Shown one piece after another: positions 18,672 to 26,786 of a stretch of 64,000 nt of DNA. Location: the NCBI GenBank assembly GCA_028712795.1, contig JAQTPT010000003.1:1-64000 (forward strand). The letters run 5' to 3'. Source of the stretch: Methylococcales bacterium. GTDB taxonomy: Bacteria > Pseudomonadota > Gammaproteobacteria > Methylococcales > Methylomonadaceae. The notes below the pieces were generated by a model. It searched no databases. It was given only the letters and a program-made list of their open reading frames with translations, and was not told where the DNA came from. Within the stretch, counting starts at the first letter, position 1. Every line of letters begins with the position of its first letter. A program made the translations under genes and the position numbers.

Positions 18672-19109
18672 ATGGCCATTACACGTTATGAACCCTGGAG
18701 CTTATTGAGTCAATTACAAAAAGAACTGCTAAGTTCCCAGGATGAAAGCAGCAGTGAAGGATCAATCGCCACCGCCGAATGGGCGCCTGCGGTTGATATA
18801 AAAGAAGAAGCCGACAAATTTATGATTATTGCCGACATCCCGGGCGTGAAGCCTGAAGATATCGAGGTTAGCATGGAGGCCGGGGTCTTGACCGTAAAAG
18901 GCAAAAAAGAATCAGAAACCAAAACTGAAAAAGAGGGTTATAAACGGGTTGAACGCACTTCCGGTTCATTTTATCGCCGCTTCAGCCTGCCCGATTCTGC
19001 TGATGGCGACGCCATTAATGCAAAATGCAAACTCGGCGTACTGGAGATTGTCATTCCCAAACGCGAAGCTGTAATGCCAAAACGCATTAATGTGTCATCG
19101 GAAGAATAG
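18672..19109 (+). CDS. Small heat-shock protein, Hsp20 family
   Basis: An ATP-independent holdase that binds unfolding proteins. The 145-residue product has a variable N-terminal arm, an alpha-crystallin domain at about 37-130 (WAPAVDIKEEADKFMIIADI, GVKPEDIEVSMEAGVLTVKG, the GSFYRRFSLP strand and KCKLGVLEIVIPK with the conserved G-x-L), and a C-terminal tail ending RINVSSEE. The start has an AGGAGA ribosome-binding site. It is followed by a terminator and the cbpA-cbpM genes, forming a chaperone block. Confidence 0.95.
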   Translation: MAITRYEPWSLLSQLQKELLSSQDESSSEGSIATAEWAPAVDIKEEADKFMIIADIPGVKPEDIEVSMEAGVLTVKGKKESETKTEKEGYKRVERTSGSFYRRFSLPDSADGDAINAKCKLGVLEIVIPKREAVMPKRINVSSEE

Positions 19110-19243
19110 CGTTTTACCTATGTGCCGGTATTTTGTCCACCCGATTAACGGGTTATGACATACTGACTGTAGGGTCTTTATTACAGCCCAAGGTTATAAT
19201 TCGCTTTTTTGAAAATGATTGTTTAGATTATCCCATGGACTTA

Positions 19244-19270
19244 CCCTCTCCTTCCGGAGAGGGCTTTTTT
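19244..19270 (+). terminator. Rho-independent terminator after hsp20
   Basis: Perfect 8-bp stem CCCTCTCC / GGAGAGGG with a TTCC loop, followed by C and six Ts. It lies 135 bp beyond the hsp20 stop and before cbpA. Confidence 0.85.
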
Positions 19271-19360
19271 CATGTTCAACAGCAAGGGTCATTCGCCCTG
19301 GTAACGTTGACCCGCGCGGCAAACAATCTTAACCAATTATAATCGGGCAAAGACAACGAT

Positions 19361-20308
19361 ATGCAATATAAAGATTATTATAAGATCATGGGGCTATCCC
19401 GTGACGCCACTCAGGATGAAATCAAGCGCGCCTATCGTAAACTTGCACGCAAGTATCATCCCGATGTCAGCAAGGAAAAGGATGCCGAGGCAAAATTCAA
19501 GGAACTGGGGGAAGCTTATGAAGTGCTCAAGGACCCGGAAAAAAGAGCCGCTTACAATCAATTGGGCGCCGATTGGAAAGCCGGACAGGATTTCAGGCCG
19601 CCGCCTAACTGGAATGAAGGTTTCGAATTTAAAGGCGGCGGTTTTACAGGGGGCGACGCCGGAGCCTTCAGTGATTTTTTTGAACAATTGTTTGGCCGCG
19701 CGGGATTCGGCGGAGCCGACCGGGGGCAATATGGCTTCCATGCGCGGGGGCAGGATAGCCATGCAAAAATCTATATTGACCTGGAAGACAGCTTTAACGG
19801 CGCCACGCGGAATATTTCCCTGAGCACCCCTGAAATGAATGCACAGGGCCAGGTTCAGGTTAAGCACCGGAGCTTGAACATCAAGATACCCAAAGGCATC
19901 AAACCTGGCCAACATATCAGGCTGGCCGGCCAAGGCAGTCCCGGATCAGGAAAAGGTGAAGCTGGCGATCTGTTTCTTGAAATTGCTTTTAACAACCACC
20001 CCCTTTACCGGGTTTCAGAAACGGACGTTTATCTGGATCTTCCGGTCACGCCATGGGAAGCTGCGTTAGGCGCGAAAGTCAAAGTGCCCACGCCGGAAGG
20101 ACCCGTTGATCTAAAGATACCGCCCAATTCCAAACAGGGCGGCAAACTGCGCTTAACCGGGCGGGGCCTGCCCGGACAGAAACCGGGCGATTTCTATGTG
20201 GTCTTACAAATCGCCCTGCCGCCGGCTACTTCCGGGCAAGCTAAAGCGCTATACGAAAAAATGCATCAAGAACTAGATTTCAACCCGCGCCAGGCCCTGG
20301 GAGTTTAA
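19361..20308 (+). CDS. cbpA: Curved-DNA-binding / DnaJ-like co-chaperone CbpA
   Basis: A J-domain co-chaperone that stimulates DnaK and, in E. coli, also binds curved DNA. The 315-residue protein has a J domain at 1-70 with the HPD tripeptide at 33-35, a Gly/Phe-rich linker (about 75-140) and two beta-sandwich substrate-binding domains typical of DnaJ_C (about 145-300, with IKIPKGIKPGQHIRLAGQG and LKIPPNSKQGGKLRLTGRG). It lacks the DnaJ zinc-finger region, which distinguishes CbpA from DnaJ. Its modulator CbpM is encoded 5 bp downstream. Confidence 0.93.
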   Translation: MQYKDYYKIMGLSRDATQDEIKRAYRKLARKYHPDVSKEKDAEAKFKELGEAYEVLKDPEKRAAYNQLGADWKAGQDFRPPPNWNEGFEFKGGGFTGGDAGAFSDFFEQLFGRAGFGGADRGQYGFHARGQDSHAKIYIDLEDSFNGATRNISLSTPEMNAQGQVQVKHRSLNIKIPKGIKPGQHIRLAGQGSPGSGKGEAGDLFLEIAFNNHPLYRVSETDVYLDLPVTPWEAALGAKVKVPTPEGPVDLKIPPNSKQGGKLRLTGRGLPGQKPGDFYVVLQIALPPATSGQAKALYEKMHQELDFNPRQALGV

Positions 20309-20313
20309 CAGCC

Positions 20314-20631
20314 ATGAACTCACATGATTTAACATGCGTACATACGGGAACGGTCATTGAAGAGGACAGCCTCACACTGGGGCAATTGTGCCGCGCTTGC
20401 GATGTCCATGCAGACTGGATAATCAGTATTGTTGAGGAAAGCATTATTGAACCCCAGGGTGAAAATATACGTTTGTGGCGCTTTTCAGGGAAATGCCTGT
20501 TGCGCGCCCGCTCCGCCCTGCGGCTGCAACGCGACTTGGGGGTTAATCTGGCAGGCATTGCCCTTGCGCTTGACTTGATGGAAGAGCTTGAAAACCTGCG
20601 CGCGCAAATGAAAACCCTTGGCCATTCCTGA
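20314..20631 (+). CDS. cbpM: Chaperone modulator CbpM
   Basis: CbpM binds the J domain of CbpA and blocks both its co-chaperone and DNA-binding functions. The 105-residue product has the MerR-like helical layout of the family: LTLGQLCRACDVHADWI, IVEESIIEPQGE, then a long helical C-terminus (LRARSALRLQRDLGVNLAGIALALDLMEEL). Immediate downstream position to cbpA, 5 bp away, supports the assignment and implies one transcript. Confidence 0.9.
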   Translation: MNSHDLTCVHTGTVIEEDSLTLGQLCRACDVHADWIISIVEESIIEPQGENIRLWRFSGKCLLRARSALRLQRDLGVNLAGIALALDLMEELENLRAQMKTLGHS

Positions 20632-20731
20632 CAAACGCCAGCTCTTTAAACTCAGGGGAAAGGACGCCCAAACAGATCGTTAAAAAAATGCATTACATTA
20701 TTTAAAATTAATTACCTTAAAGGAACTTATC

Positions 20732-21175
20732 ATGAAAGCAACCCTGATAGTCGTCGCTGACAACAGCCGCGCACGCATTTTTACCGCTGAAGCGCCCGCT
20801 TCACCGTTAGAAGAAATAGAAGCCCTGGCGCATACCGAAAGCCGTCTACATGACCGTGAATTGACTTCTGACCTGCCAGGAAAAGTTAAAGGTGACGGCA
20901 GCATGGGACATGCTTTTGAGCAGGCCACCGATCCGAAAAAACATGAAGCCGACATCTTTGCGCATCATGTTGCCCAATATCTGGAGGAAGCGCATAACGC
21001 CAAACAATTTGAACAACTGCTGATTATTGCGGAACCCTCTTTTCTTGGACTGCTGCGCAATCAGTTATCGGCACAGATTAAAAAGCTGGTCTGTTTTGAA
21101 CTTGATAAAAATATCACTACCCATACTCCCGAAGACATCCGCAGTCACCTTCCGACTTATTTGCCAAGTCATTGA
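20732..21175 (+). CDS. Host-attachment family protein
   Basis: The 147-residue product matches the family named for a protein required for attachment to host cells: N-terminal LIVVADNSRARIF, a central SDLPGKVKGDGS segment, FAHHVAQYLEEA, LLIIAEPSFLGLLR and a C-terminal HLPTYLPSH. Despite the family name the biochemical role is unknown, and in free-living proteobacteria it usually sits among stress genes, as here. No signal peptide is seen, so a cytoplasmic location is likely. Confidence 0.85.
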   Translation: MKATLIVVADNSRARIFTAEAPASPLEEIEALAHTESRLHDRELTSDLPGKVKGDGSMGHAFEQATDPKKHEADIFAHHVAQYLEEAHNAKQFEQLLIIAEPSFLGLLRNQLSAQIKKLVCFELDKNITTHTPEDIRSHLPTYLPSH

Positions 21176-21254
21176 CAGATGAGTCAAGATCAAAGCATTG
21201 CGTTTTTTTCGTTCCGTTTCACATAATCCGGATTTTACTGTAAAGAGGTGAATT

Positions 21255-21611
21255 ATGAAAATACCATTACAAATTACGTTTCGTGGAATACCGCATTCTG
21301 ACGCTGTAGAAGCTAGAATTCGTGAAAAAGCCGCCAAGCTGGAGAGATTCTCTTCGGATATTATGAGTTGCAGGGTTGCCGTTGAGGCGGAACATCATCA
21401 CCATCACCAGGGCAATCTATACCACATTCGCATTGACATCACCACGCCGCACAAAGAATTGGCCATCAGCAAGGAGCATTATGACAAGCAGGCTCATGAA
21501 GACATCTATGTCGCCATACGCGATGCTTTTAATGCAGCGGGGAGGCAGTTGGAGGACTACGTCCGGATCAAGCGCGGTGATGTTAAAACGCATGAATTAA
21601 AAAATACCTGA
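21255..21611 (+). CDS. hpf: Ribosome hibernation promoting factor / RaiA family protein
   Basis: Binds the ribosomal subunit interface in starved or stressed cells and blocks translation. The 118-residue domain has the beta-alpha-beta-beta-beta-alpha pattern: LQITFRGIPHSDAVEARI, REKAAKLERFSSDIMSCRVAVEA, a His-rich loop, YHIRIDITTPHKEL, then HEDIYVAIRDAFNAAGRQLEDYV. It belongs to the subgroup whose members normally carry a C-terminal cold-shock-like domain after the KTHE segment; here a TGA stop cuts the protein at that point and the remains of the domain lie just downstream in the same frame. A GAGGTG ribosome-binding site precedes the ATG. Confidence 0.92.
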   Translation: MKIPLQITFRGIPHSDAVEARIREKAAKLERFSSDIMSCRVAVEAEHHHHHQGNLYHIRIDITTPHKELAISKEHYDKQAHEDIYVAIRDAFNAAGRQLEDYVRIKRGDVKTHELKNT

Positions 21612-21800
21612 ACCATTTTGCACTTATTTCCTGGAATAGATCTGAGCGTTATTGAATCCGAAGAAGGCTGTGGAATCTATTTTAATAGGTATAGTGTTGC
21701 TGGAGAAGGTTTTGACGCATTAGCTGTTGGCGATAAGACTCGCCAGTTTTAAGAAAAAGACGATCTTGGCCCACAAGCCGGTATTGTTTATCCATGCTTT
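21612..21800 (+). pseudogene. Decayed cold-shock-like C-terminal domain of the hpf gene
   Basis: In the same frame as hpf, codons after its TGA encode LHLFPGIDLSVIESEEGCG, IYFNRYSVAGEGFDALAVG, DKTRQF, a TAA stop at 21750-21752, then EKDDLGPQAGIVYP. Known HPF-cold-shock fusions of this subgroup read approximately RLFPEEGYGFIETPDGREIYFHRNSVLN, FDRLEVGTEVRF and EEEGEKGPQASTV, so the order and spacing are preserved across both stops. No indel is needed to keep the frame; only two stop codons and drifted residues separate it from an intact domain. The reference pattern is recalled from memory. Confidence 0.7.
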
Positions 21801-21841
21801 AGCTGGCAGGCGGTTCGAAAATTGAGCAGCCTGCCAATTTT

Positions 21842-22429
21842 TTATTCCAAATCCTTAAAATCATGGCGGACACTTTCGACGTGGGCTCGATAGGTTTCCG
21901 CATCGCCATAACTGAGAAACTTCTGATAACGGCTATGCAGGGTTTTAATGCGTCTGGCATGTTTAATCGGGCACCAGAATTGTTCTGTCCGCGCCGCCAC
22001 TTCCTGCAAATAGGCAAGCAAGCCATTGACATAGCTGCAATAAGCGCAGTTAATCTTTTCTATAAGATTCAGATAGTGAAGGTATTGCATGTCAAAAACA
22101 ATGTAATCCTGCCTTTTTACTTTCGGGATGCCATAAAGTGGGAAACAGACGGCTTGATACATGCTGATCGTCATATCTATTAGCAGCGAGGGGATAAGGC
22201 ATATCCAGATAAAAGGGACGCTGACTAGGTGCCTTAATGGCGCATCGGTAATGTAGTCAAATAACCGTTTGGCGTATTCCTTATGCCGGATAATGACGTT
22301 TTTTTCAAAGAATACCCGCCTTTTTTGAATTTCATAAGAAAACTCTTTCTCCTGTTTTTGCAATTCTTCAATCAATTCAATTTCCAGAGCTTTTATTTTG
22401 TCCAGCAGTATTTCAAGTTGGGGGGGCAT
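21842..22429 (-). CDS. Conserved hypothetical membrane-associated protein with Cys motifs
   Basis: A 195-residue protein of a proteobacterial family that I recognise only as uncharacterised. It has an N-terminal coiled coil (about 1-50), a hydrophobic segment near 67-92 (HLVSVPFIWICLIPSLLIDM), then strongly conserved-looking soluble motifs: VCFPLYGIPKVKRQDYIVFD, LNLIEKINCAYCSYVNGLLAYL, ARTEQFWCPIKHARR and SRYQKFLSYGDAETYR. The NCAYC and WCPIK cysteines could bind metal or form a disulfide; that is inference. It is convergent with hpf and downstream of the Lon-family gene, within the stress cluster. Confidence 0.75.
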   Translation of the reverse strand: MPPQLEILLDKIKALEIELIEELQKQEKEFSYEIQKRRVFFEKNVIIRHKEYAKRLFDYITDAPLRHLVSVPFIWICLIPSLLIDMTISMYQAVCFPLYGIPKVKRQDYIVFDMQYLHYLNLIEKINCAYCSYVNGLLAYLQEVAARTEQFWCPIKHARRIKTLHSRYQKFLSYGDAETYRAHVESVRHDFKDLE

Positions 22430-22534
22430 TAATAAATTCCTTGGGAAATGACTGCTGTTATAAAAAGTGAACGGAATTGCTAAAACCTTTAGGCACCGCG
22501 CAAAAAATAGTCCCTGTCAATGTTGCTGCGGATT

Positions 22535-22571
22535 CACGGATTATAACTCACGTTTAACCTGTAAATCCGTG
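22535..22571. repeat. Inverted repeat between the Lon-family gene and the conserved hypothetical gene
   Basis: CACGGATT and AATCCGTG are perfect 8-bp inverted arms with a 21-nt loop in the 193-bp gap downstream of the Lon-family gene. No T tract follows, so it may be a weak terminator or a 3'-end hairpin. Confidence 0.3.
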
Positions 22572-22622
22572 GCTGTATGTTTTCGAATTGCCTTAGCCCT
22601 GTGCCTGTGCCGCGCATGAGGT

Positions 22623-25016
22623 TTAGTTATCGGCTTTGCTGTTAAAATCCTTTCTGATCGTCGTAAATTGCAGCAACTGGGCTTCGACCTGTCCATTAAA
22701 TGATTCCAGCGGATAGATGCCTTCCTCGTTGGCGATACCCGCTTCTAACCCGGTCAATAACTCAAGCGCGTCATCTGCTGTTGCTACGGCATAGATATGA
22801 AATTGGCCCGATTGGGCAGCATGAACCACATCCCAACGCAGCATCAAGTGCTTGATATTGGTGGCTGGAATAATAACCCCCTGGCTGCCGGTTAGCCCTT
22901 TTTTGGCGCAAACATCGAAAAACCCTTCAATTTTTTCATTAACGCCACCAATTGGCTGCACAAAGCCCAGTTGATTTATCGAACCGGTAATGGCAATATC
23001 CTGCCTTAATGGAACCAGGGCAATGGACGATAAAATGGCGCAAAGCTCAGCCAGAGAAGCGCTGTCACCTTCCACGTGACCGTAGGATTGTTCAAATACC
23101 AAACTGGCCGCGATTGAGAACGGCGTTTTTCGGGCATACTTTGCGGCGATAAAGCTCGATAGTATCAGCACGCCTTTTGAATGAATAGCCCCACCCAACT
23201 CAATCTCACGTTCAATGTCGACCACTTTTCCGGTACCCAGACGGGTTGTTGCGGTAACGCGGGAGGGTTGCCCAAAGCTAAACTCACCCAATTGCAACAC
23301 CGACAGGGCATTAATCTGGCCGGTCACTTTGCCTTCGGTATCAATCATGACTGTGCCGCGATCGATGTGTTCGTATAGCTTTTCTCTGATTTTATCGAGT
23401 CTGCGGGTTTTATTATCTATGGCCTGTTGAACATCACCGTTGATTATCTGGTTGTGGCCATTTTCTTCGGCCCAATAGTCAGATTCTGTCAATAAGTCCT
23501 TGAGGGTGGCAAGATGGGTCAGCAGTTTTTCTGCGTCGCCGGCCATTCTCGAACTGTGTTCAATCACTCTGGCAACGGCATTTTGGCTGAGCGGCCTTAA
23601 CTTCCCGCGTCTGGCAATGGTGGCTAACAGACGGGCATAATCATGACTGCTATTTTCTCTGGAGACGGAATCATCAAAATCAGCAGCGACTTTAAAAAGA
23701 TTGTAAAATTCCGGGTCATACGCGCTCAGCAAATAATAAATGAGCGGTTCGCCTACCAAGATGACTTTTACGTTTAACGGTATGGGTTCCGGCTCCAGTG
23801 ATGAGGTGCTGATTAAACTGAGCGCGCGCTCCAGGGATTCTATCCGTATCTCGTGCGACTGTAATGTCCGTTTAAGGGTTTCCCAACTATAAGGCTGGAT
23901 CAGGAGCTTTCTGGCGTCAAGGATAAGGTACCCGCCATTGGCCTTGTGCAATGCGCCTGGTTTAATCATGGTGAAGTCAGTAACGAGCGAGCCCATGTAA
24001 GCCTGATGATCAATGCGGCCCAGCAGATTGCTGTAATTGGGGTGGTCTTCGAAAATCACAGGGGCGGTTTTCGTATTGCTAAAATCAACCATCACGTTGA
24101 CTTGATAACGCTTGAAAGGGTTTGATTCCTGTGATAATTCCATAAATGAGATCATTTTTTCGCTGCGCGGCAGAAAATCCCGGACATGCTCGATAATATC
24201 TTTTTGCACATCATTCAGATAACTGAGAATAGCTTCCTGCTTGGCGTATTTTTCGATCAGTTCATCAATGGTATGGTTGACCGCCAGTTCTGCAACTTCA
24301 CGGTTAAGGGCTTGTAATTTTCGCTTGGCTTCCTTGCGCCAGGCGGGGAAATTTTTAAGCAGTTTCGCCAGATCTTCCTGTAGATCGATGATGGACTTTT
24401 GTATTTCATGCTGCTTATCTTTATCAAACTTGTTAAATTGCTCTGGGCTAATGATTTCATTGTTTTCATCAGCAGGAGAAAATGCATAACCGGTTGGGGT
24501 TTCTATAAGAATGACATGGGCATTTGCTGCCTTATCCCGTAACCGGCTCAGTTCATTGATTTCACGTTGGCGGGATTGGCTTTCGATTTCACTTTCCCTT
24601 GAACGGTATTCATCGCCATCAAAAGCCGCTGGTATGGCGACGCTCAGTTCGTCAATCAATTGCTCCATATCGGCTTTAAAGTAGTTGCCTTGCCCCGGCA
24701 ACAATTTAATGGCCGACGGTTTGGCAGGCTGGTTGAAATTATTTACGTAGCACCAATCTGAGGGGATGGCCTGCCGGCTGGCTGCGTGGCCAACCAATAG
24801 TTTTACGGTGTTCAGCTTTCCTGTGCCGGCAGGTGCCATTGCGAAAATGTTGTAGCCGTTTTTTTGTATGTGAATGCCAAACTTTATGGCTTCTATTGCA
24901 CGTTCCTGGCCGACGGTAATGTCTATATCATCAAGCTCTTCGGTTGAACTGAACTTTAATTCTTCAGTGCTGCATGGCTTGTATAATTGTGAAGGATCCA
25001 GCCGTCTGTTTTTCAT
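22623..25016 (-). CDS. Lon-family ATP-dependent protease (LonB-like, AAA_32 type)
   Basis: A 797-residue protease unrelated in its N-terminus to classical Lon. It has a Walker A-like AMAPAGTGKLNTVK near residue 60, a long helical insertion (about 150-300), a second ATPase segment with GGYLILDARKLL and VKVILVGEPL, and a C-terminal S16 peptidase domain with the catalytic dyad S652 (EGDSASLAE) and K695 (GGVNEKIEGFF), 43 residues apart as in Lon. The Walker A motif ends in Lys-Leu rather than Lys-Thr/Ser, an unusual variant seen in this family. It likely degrades damaged or regulatory proteins under stress. Start at the ATG giving MKNRRLDPSQLY is supported by the family N-terminus. Confidence 0.88.
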   Translation of the reverse strand: MKNRRLDPSQLYKPCSTEELKFSSTEELDDIDITVGQERAIEAIKFGIHIQKNGYNIFAMAPAGTGKLNTVKLLVGHAASRQAIPSDWCYVNNFNQPAKPSAIKLLPGQGNYFKADMEQLIDELSVAIPAAFDGDEYRSRESEIESQSRQREINELSRLRDKAANAHVILIETPTGYAFSPADENNEIISPEQFNKFDKDKQHEIQKSIIDLQEDLAKLLKNFPAWRKEAKRKLQALNREVAELAVNHTIDELIEKYAKQEAILSYLNDVQKDIIEHVRDFLPRSEKMISFMELSQESNPFKRYQVNVMVDFSNTKTAPVIFEDHPNYSNLLGRIDHQAYMGSLVTDFTMIKPGALHKANGGYLILDARKLLIQPYSWETLKRTLQSHEIRIESLERALSLISTSSLEPEPIPLNVKVILVGEPLIYYLLSAYDPEFYNLFKVAADFDDSVSRENSSHDYARLLATIARRGKLRPLSQNAVARVIEHSSRMAGDAEKLLTHLATLKDLLTESDYWAEENGHNQIINGDVQQAIDNKTRRLDKIREKLYEHIDRGTVMIDTEGKVTGQINALSVLQLGEFSFGQPSRVTATTRLGTGKVVDIEREIELGGAIHSKGVLILSSFIAAKYARKTPFSIAASLVFEQSYGHVEGDSASLAELCAILSSIALVPLRQDIAITGSINQLGFVQPIGGVNEKIEGFFDVCAKKGLTGSQGVIIPATNIKHLMLRWDVVHAAQSGQFHIYAVATADDALELLTGLEAGIANEEGIYPLESFNGQVEAQLLQFTTIRKDFNSKADN

Positions 25017-25161
25017 GTTATAAATTATGCTTGAAATATTGAGTTTGTTACCAACAAGTTTTAACGCTTTTCACAGGTAGAATAATGATAATATTTTTTT
25101 GTAACGTTCTGAGCGCTTGCTCATGTTTTTACAGTTAGCTAATACTTTACCTCAAAACTCA

Positions 25162-25264
25162 GGAACCTGCATGCAATAACTTAGGCAGTCTTGTATCCCT
25201 TTACACCAGACCTCTCTATGAGATTGAGGGAGCAAGACTGCCTAAGTTATTACATGCGTATTCC
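25162..25264. repeat. 103-bp palindromic element (copy I)
   Basis: The 32-bp arms 25162-25193 and 25233-25264 are inverted repeats with four mismatches, separated by a 39-nt loop. The outer ends (GGAACCTGCATGCAATAA and its partner ending GCGTATTCC) match those of a second element at 35480-35579. It lies in the 415-bp gap between the Lon-family gene and the pmo terminator and encodes nothing visible. It has the form of a REP/MITE-like dispersed repeat. Confidence 0.75.
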
Positions 25265-25350
25265 TTGGTGAATATCTTTTCCAGCCTTGATATCACTCAA
25301 ACATTCCCACCTCGGTCATGAGCAACCAGCAAAATTCTAAATACCCAAAC

Positions 25351-25385
25351 AAAAAAAACCCCCGTTACATTAATTGTAACGGGGG
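25351..25385 (-). terminator. Rho-independent terminator of the pmoCAB operon
   Basis: A perfect 10-bp stem (CCCCCGTTAC / GTAACGGGGG) with a 7-nt loop starts 46 bp after the pmoB stop; on the minus strand it is followed by eight Ts. This is a strong intrinsic terminator for a highly expressed operon. Confidence 0.92.
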
Positions 25386-25431
25386 TCTTCAATTCCTTAA
25401 CTAACAATCGAAATTGCTAGTTAATTTTTCA

Positions 25432-26676
25432 TTAGATGAAAGTTGGAATTAATGGAGCATCGATAGTTACCATTTGACGGTTGCCAGCTGCGTCATAGAA
25501 GAACAGCAAACCAGCAAAACGGCTGTCTGGATCATAGATCAAGTCAGCTAAACGATAAACTTCCCATGCAGCATCAGAAGCAGTAACTTGAACTGTTCTT
25601 GATTGACCAGGAGCAAGCGGGCTGTTATCGCTAACAGTCAAACCTTCTTCAGCCAACAAGTCATCAGGATAACCTGATTCATCAACAGATACTGCCGCAT
25701 CCATAAAACGCACACCCGCAGTGTTGAATTCACCTAAACGAATAGGGGAGTCACCATTGTTTGTGATAGTCATGGTCATTTGCATTGCACGACCTGGTAC
25801 ACGGTAAGTTGCGTCTTCAATCTTAACAGCAACAGTTGGTACAGGCAATTCAAGTGATTTGATGCCACGTAACAAACCAGCTTGCAGAGGAGTTGTGATA
25901 GGGAACTTTTCGTTAGTGCTTGCCATTGACATGGCAACAATCGCGATAACACCTACACCAAATCCTAATGCAACTTTCTTGTCAGCAGCGCTAATCAATG
26001 AATCGGCTTTACCAGCTTCAACAGCAATCAAGCGAGGTACAAATATTGGTTTACGAGCCCAGTATGCAACCCAAAGTAAACCAATGCCATACCAGAGACC
26101 ATGCCAGAAGTATGTATTGCCTAGGTTGTAAGTTTCCAGATCAATAGTTTCACCTGTTAAAGTGGTTATTGGGTTAACAAAAGATCCCATTGAACCAGTA
26201 ATAGTTACCCATTTGCCTGGACCAATAATTGGACCGCCGCCTTTCACGTTCAACATAGTGTGAACGTGCCAATCACCTGGACGACGTGCTTTCAACAATA
26301 CTTTAAACTCATAGGTTTCACCCAGTTCCAAAGAAACTGAACGTGGAACCAATTGACCACCAATCCAAGATCCTGCACGAATAAATACAGGGCCTGGAAT
26401 ACCGATGTTCAAGAAAGAAATTTCTGGTTTATCAACAGTTTCAGGCCATCCAGTAAATACGAAGAATTTACCTGAAATTGTCATTGTATCGTTAACTGGC
26501 ACTTCTTCTTTTGACCAGTTCAGGTCAAACCAGTGAATAGTACGCATACGCATGAAAGCGGCTTGCGACTTTTCACCATGAGCAGATGCAGTTGGTGTGT
26601 AAAACATCGCTGCTGTAATTGTTACCAGCAGTGCGACAAAGGATAGTTTAGCAACCTTGTCTTTTAATATTTTCAT
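25432..26676 (-). CDS. pmoB: Particulate methane monooxygenase subunit B (PmoB)
   Basis: The periplasm-facing subunit of the copper enzyme that oxidises methane to methanol. The 414-residue protein has a cleavable signal peptide ending TASA-H, so the mature N-terminus is the ligand H33. H137 and H139 in DWHVHTML complete the PmoB copper site, at the same numbers as in Methylococcus capsulatus. Two cupredoxin-like domains flank two membrane segments near 186-206 and 235-253. It is last in the operon, 110 bp after pmoA, with a GAGGAGG-like ribosome-binding site, and ends before a strong terminator. All ligands are intact. Confidence 0.98.
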   Translation of the reverse strand: MKILKDKVAKLSFVALLVTITAAMFYTPTASAHGEKSQAAFMRMRTIHWFDLNWSKEEVPVNDTMTISGKFFVFTGWPETVDKPEISFLNIGIPGPVFIRAGSWIGGQLVPRSVSLELGETYEFKVLLKARRPGDWHVHTMLNVKGGGPIIGPGKWVTITGSMGSFVNPITTLTGETIDLETYNLGNTYFWHGLWYGIGLLWVAYWARKPIFVPRLIAVEAGKADSLISAADKKVALGFGVGVIAIVAMSMASTNEKFPITTPLQAGLLRGIKSLELPVPTVAVKIEDATYRVPGRAMQMTMTITNNGDSPIRLGEFNTAGVRFMDAAVSVDESGYPDDLLAEEGLTVSDNSPLAPGQSRTVQVTASDAAWEVYRLADLIYDPDSRFAGLLFFYDAAGNRQMVTIDAPLIPTFI

Positions 26677-26786
26677 ATATCCTCCTCTATAATAGAGAAT
26701 CTATTGTTTTTTGAGTATCTAACGGCAACGTTATATAACATTCGCGCCACCGCCAGTCTTTTTTATATTTTTCGTTTTTATAATAC

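Noticed and set aside
19133..19342. Small gene between hsp20 and cbpA
   Set aside because: The frame runs across a clear terminator hairpin and has no convincing ribosome-binding site or family.
21393..21410. Run of His codons in hpf as a cloning tag
   Set aside because: A His-rich loop at this place is natural in this RaiA/HPF subgroup, and the gene lies in a normal chromosomal context.
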